Source: Bacteroidota bacterium (lineage in GTDB: Bacteria > Bacteroidota > Bacteroidia > Chitinophagales > Chitinophagaceae). From it: DNA of 11,791 nucleotides. This document shows positions 1 to 6,658 of this stretch, piece after piece; within the stretch, counting starts at the first letter, position 1; every line of letters starts with the position of its first letter. The stretch lies in assembly GCA_023436425.1 (NCBI GenBank), contig JAEZJD010000074.1:1-11791 (forward strand), written 5' to 3'. Made by a program: the position numbers and the translations under genes. Under the pieces are notes generated by a model, which saw nothing but the letters and a program-made list of their open reading frames with translations, had not been told where the DNA came from and did not search any database.

Positions 1-1
1 A

Positions 2-544
2 TTCAAAATTGGACCCAAATCTTTTTTTCAGACCAACAGCAAACAGGGCGAAAAGCTCTATGAAATCACGCGGTTTTTTGCGGAACTCGATGGAGCACAA
101 ACAGTGTATGACCTGTATTGCGGCACGGGAAGCATTGGAATATTTTGCAGTAACGGAGCACAAAAAATTGTCGGTATCGAGGCTATTGATGCTGCAGTGA
201 TCGATGCAAAAGAAAATGCATTGCTGAACAGCGTTAGGCACGCAGAGTTTTTTACGGGCGACGTAATTGATGTCTGCAACGACGAGTTTTTGCAGCTGCA
301 TGGTAAGCCCGACGTGATAATAACCGATCCGCCAAGGGCAGGCATGCATCCGAAATTGGTAGAAAAAATTTTAGAAATTCAGGCGCCCATAGTTGTTTAC
401 GTTAGTTGCAATCCCGCAACCCAGGCAAGAGATTTATCACTACTGGACATGAAGTATTCGGTAACCAACGTGCAACCGGTGGATATGTTTCCGCATACAC
501 ACCACATTGAAAACGTGGTGCAGCTAAAACTTAAAAGCAGATGA
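2..544 (+). CDS. rlmD: 23S rRNA (uracil-C5)-methyltransferase RlmD, C-terminal part (5' end outside window)
   Basis: This SAM-dependent RNA m5U methyltransferase of the TrmA/RumA family probably makes m5U1939 in 23S rRNA. The reading frame is open from base 2 with no start codon, so about the last 180 residues are present. The first visible residues, FKIGPKSFFQTNSKQGEKLY, are typical of the linker into the methyltransferase fold. Next come the SAM-binding loop DLYCGTGSIGIF (about visible residues 37-48), the DPPRAGMHP motif (109-117), the catalytic-cysteine motif VSCNP (Cys 136) and the C-terminal HIENVVQL, whose Glu 170 fits the family's general base. The TRAM domain and iron-sulfur cysteines, if any, lie upstream and cannot be judged. 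The stop codon overlaps the next start (ATGA, 541-544), so this gene is translationally coupled to the first rhomboid gene. RlmD versus RlmC/RlmCD specificity cannot be settled from this fragment. Confidence 0.85.
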   Translation, partial: FKIGPKSFFQTNSKQGEKLYEITRFFAELDGAQTVYDLYCGTGSIGIFCSNGAQKIVGIEAIDAAVIDAKENALLNSVRHAEFFTGDVIDVCNDEFLQLHGKPDVIITDPPRAGMHPKLVEKILEIQAPIVVYVSCNPATQARDLSLLDMKYSVTNVQPVDMFPHTHHIENVVQLKLKSR

Positions 545-1188
545 GCAATTTTAAATACTACAAGCCAAACAACTTTCCGCCGATTGTAAAAAATCTGATA
601 ATCATTAACGTGCTGGTGTGGTTGGCGCAGGTTGTATTAGATCCGCAAATAGGGCTTACCGATAAGCTGGCACTCTATCCACTCGGCACCCCGGAGTTTA
701 AGCCATATCAAATAGCCACGCATATGTTTGCCCATGCAGCACGTGCAGGCAGAAGTATTGTCTTCTATCATATCCTATTCAACATGTTTGCGCTGTGGAT
801 GTTCGGCAGGATTCTGGAAAACGTGTGGGGTGGCAAGAGGTTTTTAATTTTTTATTTAATATGTGGCGTGGGTGCGGCAGCGGTCCATCTTGCCGTTCAG
901 TATTTCACCGGCGGATTTGCTGCAGCAGTAGGCGCGTCGGGAGCGATAATGGGTGTGTTTGCGGCATTTGGCTATTTGTTCCCGAACACGGAATTGTTTA
1001 TATTGTTTATCCCTTTTCCGATTAAAGCAAAATGGGCTGTGCTTGGGCTTGCAGCTATTGACCTTTTTGGCGGATTGTCCAACTTCAGCGGCGATAATGT
1101 CGCACATTTTGCGCATTTGGGCGGCGCACTCACGGGCTTTATTTTGGTTCTCATTTGGAACAAAACGAACCGAAAAAACTTTTATTGA
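541..1188 (+). CDS. rhomboid family intramembrane serine protease (first of a tandem pair)
   Basis: This is a six-helix type rhomboid protease of 215 residues that would cut transmembrane substrates within the inner membrane. Helix 2 carries the HxxxN motif (His 77, Asn 81). The nucleophile motif GASG has Ser 133, and the last core helix has HFAHLGG with the catalytic His 192, so the Ser-His dyad is complete. Helix 1 is near residues 16-33, and the loop between helices 1 and 2 holds the amphipathic stretch before HMFAHA. The start ATG overlaps the rlmD stop codon, which fixes it well. There is almost no cytosolic tail after the final helix (ends NKTNRKNFY). A second, different rhomboid gene follows after 28 bases with the same orientation, so co-transcription is likely. 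The substrate is unknown. Confidence 0.93.
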   Translation: MSNFKYYKPNNFPPIVKNLIIINVLVWLAQVVLDPQIGLTDKLALYPLGTPEFKPYQIATHMFAHAARAGRSIVFYHILFNMFALWMFGRILENVWGGKRFLIFYLICGVGAAAVHLAVQYFTGGFAAAVGASGAIMGVFAAFGYLFPNTELFILFIPFPIKAKWAVLGLAAIDLFGGLSNFSGDNVAHFAHLGGALTGFILVLIWNKTNRKNFY

Positions 1189-1216
1189 TGGCAGATAAAT
1201 TGCAACACGAAAACCT

Positions 1217-2152
1217 ATGAGCTATTATCAACAACGAAACAAGACCAGCTTATCCATCGGGCAGGATGGTAACGCAGTGACGATGCTAATTGTGCTAAAT
1301 CTCGTTGTGTTCGCGATACTTGCTTTTATAAAAGTTATTTACTACTTCAGCTACGGTGACGATGGCGTTTCTGCGTTTAATAAAGATATCTTTCAGTGGG
1401 TAACGCTGCCTGCCGACACCGGCAAGTTTATCACTCGTCCCTGGACACTTTTCACTCACATGTTTGTTCACGACACCGCCTCCATCTGGCACATTCTGGC
1501 CAATATGTTGTGGCTTTGGGCATTCGGGTATATTCTTCAGGACTTGACAGGCAATAGAAAAATATTTCCATTGTTTTTGTTTGGAGCGTTCGCCGGCGCA
1601 GTGGCATACGTTCTTGCCTATAACTTCATTCCGCCATTGAAGGCAAGCCTTTCTGATTCGCAGGCTTTTGGCGCATCCGCAGGTGTGATGGCAATCGCAA
1701 TTGGAACTACTACACTTGCGCCGAACTATCGCATTTTCCCTATGCTGAATGGCGGCATTCCTCTTTGGGTAATCACGATCATTTATTTGATTATTGATCT
1801 TGCAACTATCCCTTACAATAACGCCGGAGGGCATATAGCTCATTTGGCCGGAGCTGCTATCGGATTTGCATTCGTCTCTGCACTTCAAAAAGGGAAAGAT
1901 TGGGGCGGCTGGATGAATAACTTTTTTGACTGGGTAAACGATTTGTTTAATCCCGAAAAGCCTGCGAAAGGCAAGGTTGTAAAGAGCCAATTGTTTTACA
2001 AAGCCACCGTGAAGCCTTACAAGAAAACTTTCTATGTTACGCAGCAGAGAATAGATGAAATCCTGGATAAGATTTCCCAAAAAGGTTATAACTCTCTTTC
2101 TGAAGACGAAAAAGAAATGCTGAAAAGAGCCAGCCAGGAAGACATGCTTTAA
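1217..2152 (+). CDS. rhomboid family intramembrane serine protease with C-terminal DUF6576-like tail
   Basis: This second rhomboid protease has 311 residues and is clearly diverged from its neighbour. A polar N-terminus (1-20) precedes helix 1 (about 22-44). The HxxxN motif is His 92/Asn 96, the nucleophile motif is GASAG with Ser 154, and GGHIAHLAG supplies the catalytic His 209, so the dyad looks intact. After the core (to about residue 222) comes a basic linker. The C-terminal helical stretch of about 275-308 (IDEILDKISQKGYNSLSEDE onward) matches the short domain seen at the end of many Bacteroidota rhomboids (DUF6576 in my recollection). This tail is what separates the two paralogues. Tandem pairs of a bare and a tailed rhomboid upstream of an EEP-domain protein are a recurrent arrangement in this phylum. 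The substrate is unknown. Confidence 0.92.
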   Translation: MSYYQQRNKTSLSIGQDGNAVTMLIVLNLVVFAILAFIKVIYYFSYGDDGVSAFNKDIFQWVTLPADTGKFITRPWTLFTHMFVHDTASIWHILANMLWLWAFGYILQDLTGNRKIFPLFLFGAFAGAVAYVLAYNFIPPLKASLSDSQAFGASAGVMAIAIGTTTLAPNYRIFPMLNGGIPLWVITIIYLIIDLATIPYNNAGGHIAHLAGAAIGFAFVSALQKGKDWGGWMNNFFDWVNDLFNPEKPAKGKVVKSQLFYKATVKPYKKTFYVTQQRIDEILDKISQKGYNSLSEDEKEMLKRASQEDML

Positions 2153-2159
2153 AGATTGG

Positions 2160-2232
2160 TCGTGTAATTCTGCATCATTCGCTTCGGTGTGCAATTCCCG
2201 TTCTCCACTTTCGTTTTACATTCGTGTAATTC
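2160..2232 (+). repeat. 11-base direct repeat flanking the gap between the rhomboid and EEP genes
   Basis: TCGTGTAATTC occurs at 2160-2170 and again, identically, at 2222-2232. The copies are 62 bases apart, start to start, and sit at the two ends of an 87-base gap. The second copy lies between a possible promoter element and the start codon of the next gene. It could be a regulator site pair or a remnant of a short dispersed repeat; the sequence does not decide. Confidence 0.5.
2217..2224 (+). promoter_or_regulatory. possible Bacteroidota -7 element for the EEP-domain gene
   Basis: TACATTCG resembles the Bacteroidota -7 consensus TAnnTTTG, with C for T at one position. It lies 15 bases before the ATG at 2240. 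No convincing -33 TTG is seen at the expected distance, so this is a weak call. Confidence 0.35.
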
Positions 2233-2239
2233 GAATTAA

Positions 2240-3358
2240 ATGGCTGCAGCTTATCGTCGCTTCACAAAAACCCTGTTTCTCATCCTGAATATTGGAGCTG
2301 CAGTGGTTTTTTTGCTTGCCTGCCTTGCGCCACATGTGGACCCGGTGAAATGGTGGTTCATTTCCATGCTTGGTCTCGGCTTTGCCTTTCTCATAATTAC
2401 GCTGGTCGCTTTCATTTTTTTCTGGCTCATCTTCAAAATCCGGTACATAATTATATCCATTGTAGCGCTTTTAATTGGGTGGAAAAGCATTGCTGTTTTT
2501 TTTGCGTTTGCTACAGCATCCAAGTTCAATTACGAAAAGCGGGACAATACAATCCGGATTGCAGATTGGAACGTGGCCCGTTTTACCGAATGGAAAAGAA
2601 ACAACAATAAGGGTAGCCAAACAAGATTGAAAATGATGGATTTGATTAAGGAACAAAATGCAGACGTGCTGTGTATGCAGGAGTTTTTTACATCAACCGA
2701 CACTACTTACTACAACAATCTTGATCACATTTTGAAAGAAATTGGCTTTCCATATTATTTCTACTCGTGGAGCAACGATGGAGATAAACAATGGTTTGGA
2801 AATATTATATTTTCCCGGTTCCCTATCGTTGACAGCGGAAAGTTCTATTTCCCTAATTCCCGCTATCCGGAAAGCTTGCTGCACATTGACTTGAAAGTAA
2901 ATGACGATACTGTCAGAGTGTACACAACGCATCTGGAATCGGTTAAGTTCAAAAAAAAAGATTACCAAACCATAGAGAATATAAAAGACGAGCAGAAGGA
3001 CATTGCGGCATCAAAGGGAATTTTCAGCAAGTTGAGAAGAGGATTGAGTTTCCGGTGGCAGCAGGCAAACATTGTAAGGGACTCAATTGCTAAATCCCCA
3101 CATCCATTTATTCTCACAGGAGATTTTAATGACGTACCGAATTCTTACACATATTTCACAATTCGTGGTGAAGAATTGCAGGATGCTTTTCTGCAAAAGG
3201 GATTTGGTGTCGGCAGAACTTTCAACGAAATATCTCCAACGCTACGCATTGACTACATTCTTTCAACCAAAGATTTCGAGATCACACAATTTAATCGCAT
3301 TATTAAAAATCTTTCGGACCACTATATGCTGGTTGCGGATGTGCAACTTAAAAAATAG
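2240..3358 (+). CDS. membrane-anchored endonuclease/exonuclease/phosphatase (EEP) family protein
   Basis: This protein has 372 residues. Three hydrophobic segments at the N-terminus (about 10-30, 38-64 and 68-92) anchor a C-terminal EEP-fold domain (about 104-372). Every usual catalytic position is recognisable: Asn 111 in DWNVARF, Glu 148 in CMQEF, His 231 in TTHLES, Asp 295 and Asn 297 in LTGDFNDVP, Asp 338 in IDYIL and the final Asp 360-His 361 in NLSDHYMLV. A metal-dependent phosphodiesterase or phosphatase is therefore expected. The substrate (lipid head group, nucleic acid or other) cannot be told. The catalytic domain probably lies outside the inner membrane, judging by the anchor design only. 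The gene follows the rhomboid pair on the same strand after 87 bases. Confidence 0.9.
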   Translation: MAAAYRRFTKTLFLILNIGAAVVFLLACLAPHVDPVKWWFISMLGLGFAFLIITLVAFIFFWLIFKIRYIIISIVALLIGWKSIAVFFAFATASKFNYEKRDNTIRIADWNVARFTEWKRNNNKGSQTRLKMMDLIKEQNADVLCMQEFFTSTDTTYYNNLDHILKEIGFPYYFYSWSNDGDKQWFGNIIFSRFPIVDSGKFYFPNSRYPESLLHIDLKVNDDTVRVYTTHLESVKFKKKDYQTIENIKDEQKDIAASKGIFSKLRRGLSFRWQQANIVRDSIAKSPHPFILTGDFNDVPNSYTYFTIRGEELQDAFLQKGFGVGRTFNEISPTLRIDYILSTKDFEITQFNRIIKNLSDHYMLVADVQLKK

Positions 3359-3361
3359 CAG

Positions 3362-3369
3362 TATCTTCG
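3362..3369 (+). promoter_or_regulatory. possible -7 promoter element in front of the Cys-rich leader frame
   Basis: TATCTTCG fits TAnnTT(T/C)G and ends 5 bases before the leader ATG at 3375. If it is real, the transcript would start at or very near that ATG, giving a leaderless or nearly leaderless small frame. It starts only a few bases after the stop codon of the EEP gene. The nearest upstream TTG (3333-3335) is farther than the usual -33 spacing, so support is partial. Confidence 0.4.
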
Positions 3370-3374
3370 GTTCG

Positions 3375-3419
3375 ATGCGCCTTCATCATTTTCATACATG
3401 CTGTTGTTGTAGCCAATAA
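3375..3419 (+). CDS. candidate cysteine leader peptide of cysS (14 residues, four consecutive Cys codons)
   Basis: The frame reads ATG CGC CTT CAT CAT TTT CAT ACA, then the Cys codons TGC TGT TGT TGT, then AGC CAA TAA. The peptide is MRLHHFHTCCCCSQ. It occupies the gap between the EEP gene and cysS, 60 bases before the cysS start. A run of four codons for the amino acid that the next gene's product loads onto tRNA is the signature of ribosome-mediated regulation. Scarce Cys-tRNA(Cys) would stall the ribosome at 3399-3410 and change folding or transcription downstream. A promoter-like element lies 5 bases upstream. A short hairpin begins one base after the stop codon, and a run of seven T lies 20 bases further on. 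No strong intrinsic terminator is seen, so the mechanism is open. The three His residues next to four Cys would also permit a metal-binding reading. Confidence 0.6.
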   Translation: MRLHHFHTCCCCSQ

Positions 3420-3457
3420 GCACCTCGGTGCCAGACCCTCCTCTCTCAGCTTTTTTT
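3420..3457 (+). promoter_or_regulatory. possible attenuator region of cysS: short hairpin and T-run after the leader frame
   Basis: GCAC-CTCG-GTGC (3420-3431) forms a 4-bp stem with a tetraloop, starting just after the leader stop codon. GGTGC (3427-3431) could instead pair with GCGCC (3377-3381) inside the leader frame, allowing one G-U pair, so two mutually exclusive folds are possible. A run of seven T follows at 3451-3457. It is separated from the hairpin by 19 pyrimidine-rich bases, so this is not a standard intrinsic terminator. Confidence 0.35.
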
Positions 3458-3465
3458 CTCCAACT

Positions 3466-3473
3466 TACATTTG
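3466..3473 (+). promoter_or_regulatory. TAnnTTTG promoter-like element immediately before cysS
   Basis: TACATTTG exactly matches the Bacteroidota -7 consensus TAnnTTTG and ends 6 bases before the cysS ATG at 3480. It would produce an essentially leaderless cysS message that does not contain the Cys-rich frame. I see no good -33 TTG at about 20 bases upstream, so it may also be a chance match. Confidence 0.4.
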
Positions 3474-3479
3474 CATAAC

Positions 3480-5003
3480 ATGAGCACTTTAAAAATTTTC
3501 AATTCTTATATACGCGATAAAGAAGTTTTCGAACCTCTCGTGCCCGGGCACGTAGGCATGTATGTGTGCGGACCAACTGTTAGTGGCGAAAGCCATCTTG
3601 GGCACGCACGACCATACATCACGTTTGATGTAATCTATCGCTACTTAATGCACCTTGATTATAAAGTTCGGTATGTGCGCAACATCACCGACGCCGGTCA
3701 TTTCGAAGAAGAAGGTCGCGAAGCAGAAGACAAGATTTCAAAAAAGGCAACGATTGAGAAGCTGGAGCCAATGGAACTTGTACAGAAATACACCAATCTT
3801 TTCCATTGGGCAATGGAACAGTTTAATACGCTGCCGCCAAGCATAGAACCAACGGCGACAGGACATATTGTGGAGCAGATAAACATGATTGAAGATTTGA
3901 TTGCGCAAGGATATGCCTATGAAGTAAACGGCTCCGTGTACTTCGATGTAAGCAAGTATGCTGCGGGACACGATTACGGAAAATTGAGCGGAAGAGTAAT
4001 GGATGAACTCATTGCAACCACACGAGATCTCGAAGGCCAGGAAGAAAAAAGAAATGCAGCAGACTTTGCACTTTGGAAAGCTGCGCCACCGGAACACATT
4101 ATGCGTTGGAAAAGCCCTTGGGGCGAAGGTTTTCCCGGATGGCACATTGAGTGCTCAGCCATGAGCACCAAATACCTCGGAAAACAATTTGACATTCATG
4201 GCGGCGGGATGGATTTATTGTTCCCGCACCACGAAAGTGAAATAGCGCAGAGTAAAATCTGCAACGGAATAGCACCCGTTCGTTACTGGATTCACAATAA
4301 CATGATCACGATTAACGGACGAAAAATGGGCAAGAGCTACAACAACGTTATCAAATTAACGGAGTTGTTCAGCGGCAATCATCCTTTGCTGGAGAAAGCT
4401 TATTCGCCAATGACGGTGCGATTTTTCATTCTTCAAACGCACTACAGAAGCACGCTGGACTTCAGCAACGAGGCGTTGCAAGCCGCCGAAAAAGGCTTAC
4501 GCAGATTGATGGATGCACACGAATGGCTGCAGCAATTGTTCGTTGACACTGCGCCGTTATCTCCCAATGATCAACCAACAACGAGCAACGATGCAGATGT
4601 TGATCTGAACAAAAAGGTCGCAACCCTTTTGGCTGAATTTGACGATTTCATGAACGATGACTTTAGCACTGCCAGAGTGTTGGCAAATATGTTTGAACTC
4701 GTGCCAATCATCAATTCGATAAAGGACAAGTCAATCTCACCAAATGCCATCTCCCCAGAAACCTTTGCATTGCTGAAGGAGAAAATGAACTTGTACGTTG
4801 AAAGTATTCTGGGGTTGAAAAGTGAAACCGCCGAAGAGGCAGAAAAGTTGAAAGGTGTTTTGAACGTCCTGGTGGAGTTGCGTAAAGAAGCGAGAAGCAG
4901 AAAAGACTGGGCTACGTCGGACAAGATTCGAAATCAACTTGCTGACATCGGCATACAATTAAAAGATGAAAAGGATGGTACAATTTCGTGGAGTTTGATG
5001 TAA
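3480..5003 (+). CDS. cysS: cysteine--tRNA ligase
   Basis: This class I aminoacyl-tRNA synthetase charges tRNA(Cys) with cysteine using ATP in the cytoplasm. It has 507 residues, somewhat longer than the roughly 460 of E. coli. The signature sequence is HLGH (39-42). The expected zinc ligands are all present: Cys 30 in VCGPT, Cys 225 in WHIECSAM, and His 250 and Glu 254 in FPHHESE. GGGMDLLFPHHE is the conserved active-site stretch. The KMSKS loop reads KMGKS (282-286), a variant common in Bacteroidota. The DALR-type and C-terminal helical regions follow from about 370, and the protein ends normally. I chose the ATG at 3480 over the in-frame TTG at 3471 because MSTLKIFNSY is the normal start of the family and the TTG overlaps a promoter-like element. 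It is preceded by a candidate Cys-codon leader frame and converges with batC, with 27 bases between the stops. Confidence 0.97.
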   Translation: MSTLKIFNSYIRDKEVFEPLVPGHVGMYVCGPTVSGESHLGHARPYITFDVIYRYLMHLDYKVRYVRNITDAGHFEEEGREAEDKISKKATIEKLEPMELVQKYTNLFHWAMEQFNTLPPSIEPTATGHIVEQINMIEDLIAQGYAYEVNGSVYFDVSKYAAGHDYGKLSGRVMDELIATTRDLEGQEEKRNAADFALWKAAPPEHIMRWKSPWGEGFPGWHIECSAMSTKYLGKQFDIHGGGMDLLFPHHESEIAQSKICNGIAPVRYWIHNNMITINGRKMGKSYNNVIKLTELFSGNHPLLEKAYSPMTVRFFILQTHYRSTLDFSNEALQAAEKGLRRLMDAHEWLQQLFVDTAPLSPNDQPTTSNDADVDLNKKVATLLAEFDDFMNDDFSTARVLANMFELVPIINSIKDKSISPNAISPETFALLKEKMNLYVESILGLKSETAEEAEKLKGVLNVLVELRKEARSRKDWATSDKIRNQLADIGIQLKDEKDGTISWSLM

Positions 5004-5030
5004 GGCATCATTCTCCTGAAGGGTTGTCGA

Positions 5031-5609
5031 TCACCAGTCTTTGGAAGAAGTGCCACCTTGACCTTGCTTTTGGTTTTGCATCCGTTTTTGCACTTCTTTT
5101 TCCTTTGCCTGCAGCTGCTTCAATTTGTCTTCTGCCTGGCTATTGCTCATATTGGATGAGCTACTGCTTTGGTTTTGACTTTGCTTTTTCTTCAGCTCCG
5201 ATAAAGCCTTCTGCAGGTTTTCTCGTGCCTGCACATCATCAGGATTATTTCGCAATGCACTCTTGTAAGCATCTATGCTGCTTTCCAACTCTTTTTGTTT
5301 TGTAAAGGCCACGCCTGTATTGTAATAGGCAACTGAACGAACCAATTTATCAGAGCTTCGCGTTAGTTGATCATAAATTTCCTGAGCCTCCTGAAACTTT
5401 TGTTGTTTCATCAGCGAATTAGCCAGATTGTGTTTGGCATTTTCATTTGCAGGATTTTTCAGTAAAGCCTGCCGATACTCTTGTTCCGCCTGATCATATT
5501 TGCCCTGCCGATACAAGTCACTACCCTTGGAAATATTCAAGTTTTCTGCCTGGGCAAAAGCAACCGTAATAATTACACTAACTAATATGGTAATTGTCAC
5601 TTTCCTCAT
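5031..5609 (-). CDS. batC: TPR protein, BatC-like
   Basis: This protein has 192 residues with an N-terminal signal sequence or single anchor (about 1-20, ending AFAQA), so it is probably periplasmic. Two clear TPR units (about 26-55 and 93-125), with a weaker one between them (57-84), carry the usual small/large pattern, for example GKYDQAEQEYRQALLKNP. A Gln/Ser-rich linker (143-158) leads into a charged, probably coiled-coil helix (159-180). The protein ends in KDW, a tail I associate with BatC proteins of Bacteroidota, so the gene looks complete. Its start overlaps the stop of the BatB-like gene by 4 bases, which ties the two products together. In the family the TPR protein is thought to work with the VWA proteins in an envelope complex; the biochemical role is unsettled. 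No BatD or BatE gene follows; cysS converges here. Confidence 0.78.
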   Translation of the reverse strand: MRKVTITILVSVIITVAFAQAENLNISKGSDLYRQGKYDQAEQEYRQALLKNPANENAKHNLANSLMKQQKFQEAQEIYDQLTRSSDKLVRSVAYYNTGVAFTKQKELESSIDAYKSALRNNPDDVQARENLQKALSELKKKQSQNQSSSSSNMSNSQAEDKLKQLQAKEKEVQKRMQNQKQGQGGTSSKDW

Positions 5610-6604
5610 TCTTCCACCTTTTTTCTATCTGGAACAAAAATCTCTGCCAGCAATAGTAAAAACATTGGTAAAACAAACCACCAGTAGTAGGATATAAACG
5701 TCATGGATGACACGTCCGGGAGTGCCTTTTTTTGTACGTCTTTGTACTGCTCCAAAAGAGCTGTTACGCCTGCGGAGGGATCGTCTAAGTGCACGTAAGT
5801 TCCATGCGTGAGGGTTGCCAGATCCTGCAGCAATTGTTGATTGAGTTTTGAGATGACGATATTCCCCGCGTCATCTTTCTTTGCTTGCTTTGTTTTTGGG
5901 TCTATAATGGTTGACCCGTCCACCGACCCAATACCGACGGTATTGATCATCACACCTTCTTTCGCCAGTTCTTTTGCAGAGGCAATTGCATCATCATCGT
6001 GAGTTTCGCCATCAGTTACCAGAACAATGGTCTTAAAGCGATCTGTTTTATCGAAAGCGTCTTCAGCCTTGTCAAACACGTCCGTCAGGGCAGTTCCCTG
6101 TTCGGCAACAGCCGACGGATCGGCGGTGGAGATAAACATTTTCGCTGCTTCGTGATCGGTGCTGAGTGGCATTTGCAAATACGCATGACCGGCGAACAAG
6201 ATCAACCCAAATCGATCGTTGGGCATATTATCGATCATGCTTGTAAGAAATTGTTTTGCTCTTTGCAAACGCACAGGCGGCACGTCTGTTGCCAACATGC
6301 TGTTGCTTACGTCGAGTGCAATAAAAATGTCAATGCCTGCCCGTGATTCCGATGATCCCTGATCGGGTTTGCGTGGATTGGCTAACGCAATGCAGCCGAC
6401 GGCAAAGGCAGCAACGATAAAAACAAACTTCAGAATTTCTTTTTTGGGAGAATGGTTTCTAAATAGTGTTTTGACCAGATCGGGATCACCGATGCGGACC
6501 GTTGTTTTTCTTTTCCACCTGCGATAAAAAAGGTACAGAACTGAAAAGAAGACGGGCAAAAGCAGCAGCCAAAAAGCTTCAGGATATTGCCATTCGAAAT
6601 TCAA
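5606..6604 (-). CDS. batB: VWA-domain membrane protein, BatB-like
   Basis: This protein has 332 residues. It has two N-terminal transmembrane segments (about 11-27 and 57-75), a von Willebrand factor A domain (about 91-290) and a C-terminal transmembrane segment (304-322). The metal-ion site is complete: DVSNS (Asp 98, Ser 100, Ser 102), a Thr in EQGTALTD (Thr 171) and VTDGE (Asp 198). The stretch GNIVISKLNQQLLQDLA is typical of BatB rather than BatA. The only usable start is TTG at 6604: an in-frame stop lies three codons upstream (6611-6613) and the next in-frame Met is residue 103, inside the VWA domain. A TTG start may lower its translation. It lies 54 bases after the beta-lactamase gene on the same strand and overlaps batC by 4 bases. 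MoxR, DUF58 and BatA, normally just upstream, are absent. Confidence 0.83.
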   Translation of the reverse strand: MNFEWQYPEAFWLLLLPVFFSVLYLFYRRWKRKTTVRIGDPDLVKTLFRNHSPKKEILKFVFIVAAFAVGCIALANPRKPDQGSSESRAGIDIFIALDVSNSMLATDVPPVRLQRAKQFLTSMIDNMPNDRFGLILFAGHAYLQMPLSTDHEAAKMFISTADPSAVAEQGTALTDVFDKAEDAFDKTDRFKTIVLVTDGETHDDDAIASAKELAKEGVMINTVGIGSVDGSTIIDPKTKQAKKDDAGNIVISKLNQQLLQDLATLTHGTYVHLDDPSAGVTALLEQYKDVQKKALPDVSSMTFISYYWWFVLPMFLLLLAEIFVPDRKKVEE

Positions 6605-6658
6605 ATTTGATTATTTGTCTTTAACAAGGCAAACATTATGCTAACGCAATTGCATGGA

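Noticed and set aside
1295..2194. A long open frame (about 300 codons) on the minus strand opposite the second rhomboid gene.
   Set aside because: The translation has no recognisable domain or hydrophobic pattern of its own, and the plus strand here encodes an intact rhomboid with all catalytic motifs. It is an antisense shadow.
3420..3457. Reading the hairpin and T7 run before cysS as a standard intrinsic terminator.
   Set aside because: The stem is only 4-5 bp and is separated from the T-run by 19 bases; no G-rich partner exists for the pyrimidine stretch directly before the T-run.
3471..3479. Upstream TTG start for cysS.
   Set aside because: It adds only MHN before the normal family start, and the TTG overlaps a TACATTTG promoter-like element; the ATG at 3480 is preferred.
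5004..5030. Bidirectional terminator between the convergent cysS and batC genes.
   Set aside because: The 27-base gap has no inverted repeat and no T-run; termination must lie elsewhere or be factor-dependent.
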